In this document: positions 57,466 to 64,000 of the stretch, in pieces
Position numbering within the stretch: position 1 is the stretch's first letter
Layout of the letters: every line of letters begins with the position of its first letter
Origin: Nonomuraea candida
Lineage (GTDB): Bacteria; Actinomycetota; Actinomycetes; Streptosporangiales; Streptosporangiaceae
Length of the DNA: 64,000 nucleotides
NCBI RefSeq assembly: GCF_000725485.1
Contig: NZ_JOAG01000054.1
Location: forward strand, 15,497-79,496
Direction: 5' to 3'
The notes under the pieces: model-generated
The model's database searches: none
Told to the model about the DNA's origin: nothing
What the model saw: only the letters and a program-made list of their open reading frames with translations
Position numbers and translations under genes: made by a program

Positions 57466-57638
57466 ATGAACACGATCGTCAGCAGCAGGCCGAACACCAC
57501 CGCGTACGGGCTTCCCTCCGGCCCGAACGACCCGCCGAGGAGCAGGGTGAGCAGCGCGCTCCCCTGCACCGCGCCCACGATCGCGTAGCCGGCGAAAGTG
57601 ACCGCGACGACGGGCACGAGCTGTTTCAACAACCGCAT
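57399..57638 (-). CDS. Small membrane protein, 3' end disrupted
   Basis: 79 residues as read: MRLLKQLVPVVAVTFAGYAI, then LLGGSFGPEGSPYAVVFGLL and LTIVFMWLARRRGNVV. Two hydrophobic helices. GAGGAAG lies 6 nt before ATG 57638. The last ~10 residues (WRAACTTW) read into the kinase remnant, so the natural end is probably lost. It lies directly left of the regulatory element copy B, as a hydrolase does for copy A. Confidence 0.52.
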   Translation of the reverse strand: MRLLKQLVPVVAVTFAGYAIVGAVQGSALLTLLLGGSFGPEGSPYAVVFGLLLTIVFMWLARRRGNVVPRRWRAACTTW

Positions 57639-57691
57639 GACGACTTCCTCACCTGGGGACCTGCGCGACGGGTCCCCGCCGCTACGTCAGC

Positions 57692-57769
57692 AACGCTAGG
57701 GATCCGGCGCTCCGGGATCGTCACCGTGCGGTGGACATTCGCGGGTAGCTCGCACGGGGGACAAGCACG
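57692..57769. promoter_or_regulatory. Bidirectional regulatory element, copy B
   Basis: ~78 bp matching 48549-48627. Core inverted repeat GTCACCGTGCGGTGGAC (57720-57736). On the minus strand a TAGCGT box reads toward the small membrane protein and kinase remnant. To the right lies the GH109-like gene. The shared element links the two kinase loci. Confidence 0.62.
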
Positions 57770-57881
57770 CGGGCGGCCTCCCGCCCGCTCTTGCCCTCCG
57801 GTCAAGGACGATTGATACTGCCCACTATCGGGCGAAAGGCGCCATGCACAATCACTGTCCACCCCCCAGGGAGTGATCGCT

Positions 57882-59324
57882 GTGCCCTCCGCGAATCGTT
57901 ATGCCCCCTCACGTCGCGATTTACTGAAGACCGGCCTCGCCGTGGGCGCCGTCACGGGCGCCGCCGGCTCCCCCGCCGCTCCCGACGCGACCGGCGGGGA
58001 GCCTCCGCGCGACGCGCGCGAGAGGAGCATGGTCGACGTGCCGTTCGAGGGCTTCGACCGGGTCCGGGTCGGGCTCATCGGCCTCGGCAACCGCGGCGGC
58101 AGCCAGGACGTGCGGTTCGGCGCCGTCGCCACGGTCACCGCCGTCTGCGACATCAGGCCGGAACGGGTCAGCCGCACGATCACCCGCATCATGCGGCAGG
58201 GCTTCCAGGACGTCGAGCCGGTCGGGTACTCCGCCGGCGAGCAGGACTTCCTCAACCTCGTCCGGCGCGACGACATCGACCTGGTCTACGTCGCCACCCC
58301 GTGGGAGTGGCACCACCCGCAGGCCAAGGCCGCCATGGAGCACGGCAAGCACGTCGCCGTCGAGCTGCCGATCTCCCCGCACCTGAACGAGATCTGGGAC
58401 CTGGTCCGCACCTCCGAGCGGACCCGCAGGCACTGCATGCTCCTGGAGAACGTCAACTACTTCCGGCCCGAGCTGCAGATGTTCACCATGGTCCGGGCGG
58501 GGCTCTTCGGGGACCTGCAGCACGGCTCCGGCGGCTACGTGCACGACCTGCGCTGGCCGTACCTGTTCGGCGGCGCCTACCATCCCGAGCACTGGCGGCG
58601 GCGCTGGCAGACGCGGATGAACGCCCTGCACTACCCGATGCACGGCCTGGGGCCGGTCTCCGCGGCCATGGGCATCAACCGCGGCGACCGCTTCGACGAG
58701 CTGGTCGCCGTGGCGTCGCTGCCCAAGGCGCTGGCCCTGTTCAGGGAGGAGGACCCCCGGGTGGGCCGGGACCACTCGTCGTGGCAGGACGGCCCGTACA
58801 TCTCGGGTGACCGGCACACCTGCTTCGTCACCACCGTGGGCGGCCGGTTCATCCGGGTGGAGCACGACGTGAACTCGCCGCACCCGTACAGCAGGGAGAC
58901 CACGCTCACCGGGACGAGGGGGTCGATCGAGCTCGACAACGGCCGCGTCTATCTGGAGTCGCTCGGCCACACCGACCACGCGTGGCGGACGGGCGGCGAC
59001 TACACCGCCATCCTCCGGCAGCACGACCACTGGTTGTGGCCCCTGCTGGAACGGCTCGCCGACCAGTACGGCGGGCACGGCGGCGGCGACTTCGTGTCCA
59101 TCTTCCGCCTCGTCCAGCTCATGCGGCTGGGCATGACCCCCGACATCGACGTCTACGACTCGGCGGCGTGGTGCTCGGTGATCCCGCTCAGCCACGAGTC
59201 GCTGAAGACCGAGCGGCTGCGCCCGGTCAAGGTGCCCGACTTCACGCGCGGGCGGTGGAAGGAGGCGCGGCCCACCTTCGACCGCCCGCAGCCGGAGGAC
59301 CCGTTGCTCAGCGCGGGCGGCTGA
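57882..59324 (+). CDS. Gfo/Idh/MocA oxidoreductase-type glycosidase (GH109-like), Tat-exported
   Basis: 480 residues. Twin-Arg signal SRRDLLKTGLAVGAVTGAAG. Rossmann motif RVGLIGLGNRGG, then VATPWEWHHPQAKAAMEHGK and GGYVHDLRWPYL and YPMHGLGPVSAAMGINRGDR, which fit the GH109 alpha-N-acetylgalactosaminidase family (NAD-dependent redox-type hydrolysis). Substrate may differ. GTG 57882 is chosen because AGGGAG is 8 nt upstream; in-frame GTG 57873 is closer. It overlaps the next convergent gene by 17 bp at its 3' end. Confidence 0.88.
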   Translation: MPSANRYAPSRRDLLKTGLAVGAVTGAAGSPAAPDATGGEPPRDARERSMVDVPFEGFDRVRVGLIGLGNRGGSQDVRFGAVATVTAVCDIRPERVSRTITRIMRQGFQDVEPVGYSAGEQDFLNLVRRDDIDLVYVATPWEWHHPQAKAAMEHGKHVAVELPISPHLNEIWDLVRTSERTRRHCMLLENVNYFRPELQMFTMVRAGLFGDLQHGSGGYVHDLRWPYLFGGAYHPEHWRRRWQTRMNALHYPMHGLGPVSAAMGINRGDRFDELVAVASLPKALALFREEDPRVGRDHSSWQDGPYISGDRHTCFVTTVGGRFIRVEHDVNSPHPYSRETTLTGTRGSIELDNGRVYLESLGHTDHAWRTGGDYTAILRQHDHWLWPLLERLADQYGGHGGGDFVSIFRLVQLMRLGMTPDIDVYDSAAWCSVIPLSHESLKTERLRPVKVPDFTRGRWKEARPTFDRPQPEDPLLSAGG

Positions 59325-59625
59325 GCGCGGCCTCGGCCAGGTCCGTCCAGTGCGCGGCCGAGGAGTGGGGCACGACCACCCAGTCCTTCACCGTGCGGCC
59401 CCGGCCCGAGGGGTCGAACAGCGACGCCCCGGGCAGGCCGAGCGCGGCGGTGTGCTCCGGGGTGTCCCTGACCAGCCGGAACACCATCGCGCCGTCACGC
59501 TGCAGGCTCGCGAACACCTTCCCCGCCCGGTCCTTGAGCGCGGGGCTGCCCATCATCCGGGAGACCCGCACCCCCAGGTCGGCCAGCTCGGCGCCGACCT
59601 GCCTGAAATCCTCTTCCGCGTCCAT
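59308..59625 (-). CDS. Small conserved protein, TfoX/YjbR-like
   Basis: 105 residues. MMGSPALKDRAGKVFASLQR, RLVRDTPEHTAALGLPGASL and VVVPHSSAAHWTDLAEAAL resemble the TfoX-N/MmcQ-YjbR small alpha-beta fold often annotated in actinomycetes. Role unknown. ATG 59625 with GGGG upstream; an in-frame upstream ATG at 59766 adds 47 residues of low quality. Overlaps the GH109-like gene end. Confidence 0.6.
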   Translation of the reverse strand: MDAEEDFRQVGAELADLGVRVSRMMGSPALKDRAGKVFASLQRDGAMVFRLVRDTPEHTAALGLPGASLFDPSGRGRTVKDWVVVPHSSAAHWTDLAEAALSRPR

Positions 59626-59800
59626 CCCCGGTCGGTCCCCCACTCTCGTCGCGGCGCGGCCGGGGCGGTCCGGCACGGCCGGGGCCCTTCCCGGACGGCA
59701 CGATGCCTCGGCCCCGCCCTCCGGCAGAACGGCGATCAGGCTAGCCGTCCCGCCGCAGGTGATCAAGGCCGGAGCGTGCCCCCGGTCCGGGCCGGGGTGC

Positions 59801-60493
59801 TCAGCCGGACAGCGCGAAGGCGGCCGCCGCCTCCGCGTGCAGCCGGGCGCTCGGCAGCAGCGGCACGGCGGCGTCCTTCTCGTCGATCAGCAGCTCGATC
59901 TCGGTGCAGCCGAGGATGACGGCCTCGGCCCCGGCGTCCGCGAGCTCGGCGATGACGTGCGCGTACGCGTCCCTGGACGATTCCCGGACCACCCCGCGCA
60001 CCAGCTCCTCGAAGATCACCCGGTGGACCAGCTCCCGCCGCTCGCGCCGGGGCACGACCACCTCGAACCCGTGGGTCGCCAGCCGGTCCCGGTAGAAGCG
60101 CTGCTCCATGGTGAAGCGGGTGCCGAGCAGGCCGACCTTGCGCATCCCCCTGGCCCGGACCTCCGCGCCCACGGTGTCGGCGATGTGCAGCACGGGCACG
60201 CTCGTGGCCCGCGCCACGTCGTCGCTCACCCGGCTGAAGGTGTTGCTGCAGACGAGCAGCACCTCGGCGCCGAGGTCCTGCAGCTTCCTGCCCGCCCCCG
60301 CCAGCAGCGTGCGCACCTCGTCCCAGCGGTCGGCGAAGATGAGGTCCTCGACGGTCGTGTAGTCGACGGACCAGATGAGGCTGTCGGCGGAATGGCTGCC
60401 GCCGAGCCGCTCGCGCACCCGGCGGTTGATGACCTGGTAGTAGATGACCGTCGATTCCCAGCTCAACCCGCCGATGAGACCGATGGCGCGCAT
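59801..60493 (-). CDS. Aspartate/glutamate racemase family protein
   Basis: 230 residues. Two catalytic Cys: LLVCSNTFSRVSDDVARATS and VILGCTEIELLIDE. N-terminus MRAIGLIGGLSWESTVIYYQ is typical of YgeA-type Asp/Glu racemases. It should make a D-amino acid. GGAG is 5 nt before ATG 60493. Last of three genes with ddl-like and murF-like (32 bp after murF). D-amino acid supply for the cell wall is the likely role. Confidence 0.9.
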   Translation of the reverse strand: MRAIGLIGGLSWESTVIYYQVINRRVRERLGGSHSADSLIWSVDYTTVEDLIFADRWDEVRTLLAGAGRKLQDLGAEVLLVCSNTFSRVSDDVARATSVPVLHIADTVGAEVRARGMRKVGLLGTRFTMEQRFYRDRLATHGFEVVVPRRERRELVHRVIFEELVRGVVRESSRDAYAHVIAELADAGAEAVILGCTEIELLIDEKDAAVPLLPSARLHAEAAAAFALSG

Positions 60494-60525
60494 GGAACTC
60501 CGTTTCCTTGTGGTAGGCAGGGCGA

Positions 60526-61905
60526 TCAGGCCCGGGCCAGCGCGCGGGCGCAGGCGCCGAGCCCGATCTCGCTGGAGGCCTTGACGAACACCACGTCCCC
60601 CGGCTCGACCAGGGCGGTGGCCAGCTTGGTGGCCTCGGCCACGTCCTCGACGGCGTGCACGGCCACGCCGCCGCCCGCGGCCCGCGCCGCCTCCGCCATC
60701 GCGCGCGGGTCGCCGTCCCCGACCGCGATCAGCACGTCGAAGCCCAGGCCGGCGACGAGCCGGCCGATCTCCTCGTGCCGGGCGCGCGAGGCGTCCGCCT
60801 GCTGCCCCATCGTGCCGAGCACGGCGACCGTGCGGCGCCCGCCGGCCAGGGCCTTGGCCGCCCGCAGCCCGGCCCGCATGGACTCGGGGCTGGCGTTGTA
60901 GGCGTCGTCGACGACGGTGACGCCGTCGGGCCGCTCCACGATCTCCAGCCGGCCCGCGGAGCGCCGCCGCGCGGCGGTCAGCCCCTCGGCGATCCGGGCG
61001 GGGTCCAGGCCGAGCGCGGTGGCGGCGGCGGCCGCGGCCAGCGCGTTGCCCACCTGGTGCGCGCCGATGAGGCCGAGCCGGACCGGGGCGCGGCCGGCGG
61101 GCGTCACCAGCTCGAACGCGGCCCGTGCCCGCTCGTCCATCCGCACGTCCTCGGCGCGCACCGCCGCCTCCGGCGAGACCCCGTACGACAGGATGGTGGC
61201 CCTGGTCCGGCCGGCCATGCCCATGACGTACGGGTCGTCGGCGTTGAGCAGCGCGAACCCGTCCGGCGGGAGCGCCTCGACCAGCTCGCCCTTGGCCTCG
61301 GCCACGGCGGCCGGCCCCCCGCCCATCCGCTCCGCGTGCGCGCTGCCGACGTTGAGCACCAGCCCGATCCGGGGCGGCGCCAGGCCGGTCAGGTAGCGCA
61401 GGTCGCCCTTCCTGCTCGCGCCCATCTCCAGCACCAGGTAGCGGGTGGCGGCGTCGGCCCGCAGCACGGTGAGCGGCAGCCCCAGCTCGTTGTTGAACGA
61501 CCTGTCGGTGGCGACCGTCGGCCCGTGCCGTTCGAGCACCTGGGCCAGCAGGTCCTTGGTGGTGGTCTTGCCCACCGAGCCGGTCAGGCCGATCACGGCC
61601 GGGCGCAGGCGGCCGAGCACGTGCCGGGCCAGCAGGCCGAGCGCGAGCCGTACGTCCGCGACGACGAGGGCGGGCACGCCGACGGGCCGCGACGCCAGCA
61701 CGGCGACGGCCCCGGCCGCGACCGCGGTGGCCGCGTAGTCGTGGCCGTCGACGTTGGCGCCGGGCGTCGCGGCGAACAGGCCGCCGGGCAGCACCTCGCG
61801 GGAGTCGACCGCGGCGGGCGCCGTCACCCGCGCCCCGTCGTCGGCGACGTCGTGCAGGCCCGCGCCGAGCAGCTCCGCGATCTCCCGCAGCGTCATGGGG
61901 ATCAT
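60526..61905 (-). CDS. MurF-type UDP-MurNAc-tripeptide ligase (paralogue)
   Basis: 459 residues. ATP loop TGSVGKTTTKDLLA, NNELGLPLTVLR, LEMGASRKGDL and DDAYNASPESM are MurF motifs, so it should couple a D-amino acid dipeptide to UDP-MurNAc-peptide. Housekeeping murF is normally in the dcw cluster; here only Ddl and racemase are near, so this seems a second copy. Starts by ATGA overlap with ddl; AGGAGC is 5 nt upstream. Confidence 0.92.
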   Translation of the reverse strand: MIPMTLREIAELLGAGLHDVADDGARVTAPAAVDSREVLPGGLFAATPGANVDGHDYAATAVAAGAVAVLASRPVGVPALVVADVRLALGLLARHVLGRLRPAVIGLTGSVGKTTTKDLLAQVLERHGPTVATDRSFNNELGLPLTVLRADAATRYLVLEMGASRKGDLRYLTGLAPPRIGLVLNVGSAHAERMGGGPAAVAEAKGELVEALPPDGFALLNADDPYVMGMAGRTRATILSYGVSPEAAVRAEDVRMDERARAAFELVTPAGRAPVRLGLIGAHQVGNALAAAAAATALGLDPARIAEGLTAARRRSAGRLEIVERPDGVTVVDDAYNASPESMRAGLRAAKALAGGRRTVAVLGTMGQQADASRARHEEIGRLVAGLGFDVLIAVGDGDPRAMAEAARAAGGGVAVHAVEDVAEATKLATALVEPGDVVFVKASSEIGLGACARALARA

Positions 61906-62858
61906 GAGCCGCTCCTGGCGAACGCCAGGTCGATGAGGCGGCACAGCAGCTCGGGGTAGGGAACCCCGCTCGCCGCCCAGGCCCTGGCGTAGACGGAGCG
62001 GGCGGTGAAGCCGGGCATGGTGTTGATCTCCCCCGCGTACAGGCGGCCGGTGTGCCGCTCGTAGAGGAAGTCGGCGCGGGCCAGGCCGTAGCCGCCGATC
62101 GCCCGGAACGCGCGCAGGGCCAGCTCCCGCACCTCCTCGGCCACGCGTTCCGGCAGCTCGGCGGGGATGGTGGCGATCTCGGCCGGGCTGAGGTACTTGG
62201 CCTCGTAGTCGAGCCAGTCACCGGGCACGATGAGCTCGCCGGGCACCGACGCCTCCGGCGTGTCGTAGCCGCCGAGCAGGCCGCAGATGACCTCGCGCGC
62301 GGACACGCCCTGCTCGACGACGACCACCCGGTCATGGGCCAGCGCCAGCTCCACGCCCGCGCGCAGCTCCTCCATGGAGGTGACCCGGGAGATGCCGATG
62401 GAGGAGCCCATGTTGGCCGGTTTGACGTACATCGGCCAGTCGAGCGACTTCACCAGGCCCCAGTGGTCGGTGGTGGTGCGCCATTCGTGCCCGGTGAACC
62501 ACACGTACGGGGTGACCGGGATGTCCTCCGCCAGGAACGCGCGCCGCATCGCGACCTTGTCCATCGCCACGGCCGAGGCCAGCACGCCGCAGCCGACGTA
62601 CGGCAGACCCAGCGTCTCCAGGTGACCCTGGACGACGCCGTCCTCGCCGTACGGGCCGTGCAGCACCGGGAAGACGACGTCCGCCAGGCCGCGCCGTAAT
62701 TCCACCGGCCACCTGCCCTGCCGGTCGATGATGACGGGGACGGGCTCGTACCGGTCCCTCGGCAGGGCGTCCAGCACGGCCTGCGCCGACTGCAGCGACA
62801 CCTCGTGCTCGGCGGACGGCCCGCCCGCCAGCACGGCCACGCGCACGCGTTCGGTCAC
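61902..62858 (-). CDS. D-alanine-D-alanine ligase family (Ddl/Van-like)
   Basis: 318 residues, ATP-grasp. GGPSAEHEVSLQSAQAVLDA (D-Ala1 binding), HGPYGEDGVVQG, KPANMGSSIGISR, DYEAKYLSPAEI (omega loop) and EINTMPGFTARS. The Tyr-Lys omega loop resembles D-Ala-D-Ala rather than VanA (D-Lac, His) types, but with an altered loop after KYL, so acceptor specificity is open. GTG 62858. First gene of the ddl-murF-racemase operon (ATGA overlap). Confidence 0.92.
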   Translation of the reverse strand: MTERVRVAVLAGGPSAEHEVSLQSAQAVLDALPRDRYEPVPVIIDRQGRWPVELRRGLADVVFPVLHGPYGEDGVVQGHLETLGLPYVGCGVLASAVAMDKVAMRRAFLAEDIPVTPYVWFTGHEWRTTTDHWGLVKSLDWPMYVKPANMGSSIGISRVTSMEELRAGVELALAHDRVVVVEQGVSAREVICGLLGGYDTPEASVPGELIVPGDWLDYEAKYLSPAEIATIPAELPERVAEEVRELALRAFRAIGGYGLARADFLYERHTGRLYAGEINTMPGFTARSVYARAWAASGVPYPELLCRLIDLAFARSGS

Positions 62859-63059
62859 GATCGATCAGCCTTCCTCAGTGGCACGGAGACACCCGGGCCC
62901 ACCCGCGGCGGGGCCCCATCCACTGTCGGGCGACGGTGTCCCCGCCCCGTCAGCGCCGTGTCATGGTTGTGTCACGGTCGCGGCGGAACGGCCGCGTACG
63001 CGGGCGGTGCCCGTGCCCTCCTGCGGGGCCGGGCCGGGGCGCACGGCATAATCCGGGCC

Positions 63060-63842
63060 GTGGACAGACATATGGCGGTCGTGCAAGGGGCCGAGGCAGG
63101 GGTTCTGGTTCTGGCCGGGTCCAGTGGCCGGATCGACGCGGACCGGTGCGACGTGCTGGCCCGGCATGGCGTGACCGCGATGTCCATGCGCTGGTTCGGC
63201 GGGCCGGGCCAGCCGCCGGGCATCTGCGAGGTGCCGCTGGAGACCTTCGTCGCGGGGCTCGATCTGCTGGCCGGAACGGGCGTGTCGCGGCTGGCCGTGC
63301 TGGGGGTCTCCAAGGGCGCGGAGGCCGCGCTGACGCTCGCGTGCCTCGAACCGCGCGTGGACGCGGTCATCGCGCTGTCCCCGTCGTCCGTGGTCTGGGC
63401 CAACGTCGGCCCCGGCCTGGACGGAGCCGCGCACCCTCAGCGCTCGTCCTGGACCTGGCGGGGCGAGCCGCTCCCCTTCGCGCCCTATCCGGCGGAATGG
63501 CCGGATCACGGGCCGCCCACGTCCTTCCGCGCCTTCTACGAGCGAGGTCTCGCCGCCGCGCCCCCGGAGGCGGCGATCCCGCTGGAGCGGACCCGGGCCG
63601 ACGTCGTGCTGGTGGCGGGCGCGGACGATCAGATGTGGCCGTCGCTGACGTTCGCCGGCGCGCTCGCGCGGCGCCGGGAGGCGCGCGTGGTCAGCCATCC
63701 CGCGGCCGGGCACCGGCCCCGGCTCCCCGGCGAGCCTCCCGCGCAGCCGTCCCCGTCATACCTGTACGGAGGGTCCGCCGCGGCCGACGCGGCCTTGGGG
63801 GCGTCGGCCTGGCCGCACATCCTCGCCGCGCTGAGCCCGTGA
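63060..63842 (+). CDS. Alpha/beta hydrolase, BAAT/acyl-CoA thioesterase C-terminal type
   Basis: 260 residues. Nucleophile elbow LGVSKGAEAALTLA, Asp in VVLVAGADDQMWPS and His in AAGHRPRLPG. It lacks the N-terminal domain of BAAT/thioesterases. CATAAT box (63048-63053 region) ends 7 nt before GTG 63060, so the mRNA is leaderless; this sets the start. Divergent from ddl. Substrate unknown; an ester or thioester hydrolase. Confidence 0.8.
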   Translation: MDRHMAVVQGAEAGVLVLAGSSGRIDADRCDVLARHGVTAMSMRWFGGPGQPPGICEVPLETFVAGLDLLAGTGVSRLAVLGVSKGAEAALTLACLEPRVDAVIALSPSSVVWANVGPGLDGAAHPQRSSWTWRGEPLPFAPYPAEWPDHGPPTSFRAFYERGLAAAPPEAAIPLERTRADVVLVAGADDQMWPSLTFAGALARRREARVVSHPAAGHRPRLPGEPPAQPSPSYLYGGSAAADAALGASAWPHILAALSP

Positions 63843-63864
63843 CGGCTCGCCCCTGCCCGCCGGT

Positions 63865-64000
63865 CTATGGGATCTCGCAGGTGACGTCGCAGGCGGTCTG
63901 CGCGAGGGCGCGGATGAGGTCGGTCTCTGTGGCGGTGCGCCAGATGAGGGCCCAGCGGGCGAGCGGGGCGTCGTGGATGGGGACGTAGGCGATGTCGGAG
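63865..64000 (-). CDS. LysR-family regulator, C-terminal part
   Basis: 45 residues visible up to the right window edge: DIAYVPIHDAPLARWALIWR then LIRALAQTACDVTCEIP. The pattern 'y.pl.d.p....l.wR' is the end of LysR effector domains in actinomycetes. The N-terminal HTH lies outside. It is convergent with the BAAT-like gene. Confidence 0.72.
   Translation of the reverse strand, partial: SDIAYVPIHDAPLARWALIWRTATETDLIRALAQTACDVTCEIP

Noticed and set aside
61902..62858. VanA-type D-Ala-D-Lac ligase
   Set aside because: The omega loop has Tyr-Lys (DYEAKYL), not the His-type loop of VanA, and no vanH or vanX is in the window.

Overview
The window is high-GC DNA with strong G/C bias at third codon positions. 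It carries actinomycete hallmarks: Tat and lipoprotein signals, many GntR/MarR/MerR/LysR regulators, ECF sigma factors with fused C-terminal domains, DesK-type two-component systems and numerous leaderless genes. The gene content fits a filamentous actinomycete, perhaps Streptosporangiales (Nonomuraea-like). That rank is inference from gene content only. No rRNA, tRNA, CRISPR array, integrase, transposase or prophage was seen, so this looks like ordinary chromosome, with clusters of decayed genes.

Layout. 0-5.5 kb: partial membrane sensor, ABC-F ribosome-protection ATPase with a short leader ORF, anchored S1 protease, secreted CE4 deacetylase with CBM2. 5.5-10.3 kb: PCD, malate:quinone oxidoreductase plus GntR regulator, DUF3817 protein, a UspA remnant against another relic, LexA paralogue. 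10.4-14.6 kb: LVIVD-repeat and DUF305 secreted proteins, PhzS-like flavin monooxygenase. 14.7-19.2 kb: YCII/DGPF gene with ECF42 sigma factor, SDR+MerR pair, MarR+membrane-protein pair. 19.2-30.1 kb: two GT9 enzymes, two MFS transporters, GT39 enzyme, NarL/DesK two-component system, double-CHRD protein. 30.1-33.6 kb: acyl-CoA dehydrogenase, CoA-transferase and LysR (glutarate-type catabolism). 33.8-38.7 kb: Ser/Thr kinase with an outer hemopexin-like propeller, Pro/Gly/Tyr-rich membrane protein, patatin, a truncated gene. 38.7-43.6 kb: first ECF41 module, then a GNAT/methyltransferase/RsgA operon. 44-52.5 kb: CPBP protease, Ppx/GppA, hydrolases, a frameshifted histidine kinase with intact response regulator, exported beta-carbonic anhydrase. 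52.8-57.6 kb: second ECF41 module and several pseudogenes. 57.8-64 kb: GH109-like enzyme, then a Ddl-MurF-racemase operon, a BAAT-like hydrolase and a partial LysR.

Points that stand out. (1) The ABC-F gene has a leaderless seven-codon ORF whose codons are complementary to the ABC-F Shine-Dalgarno, an apparent translational attenuator. (2) Two ECF41 sigma/oxidoreductase modules 15 kb apart share the same candidate sigma promoter in front of each oxidoreductase. (3) Two histidine-kinase loci 8 kb apart, one frameshifted and one a fragment, share an 81-bp identical tract and a ~79-bp regulatory element with an inverted repeat. (4) A paralogous Ddl-MurF-racemase operon may make a modified peptidoglycan terminus. 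(5) A Ser/Thr kinase has a hemopexin-like sensor and a repeat-amplified RBS region. (6) Several palindromes match neighbouring regulators (MerR, MarR, GntR, LysR). Short tandem repeats of 14-30 bp sit at many gene 3' ends.
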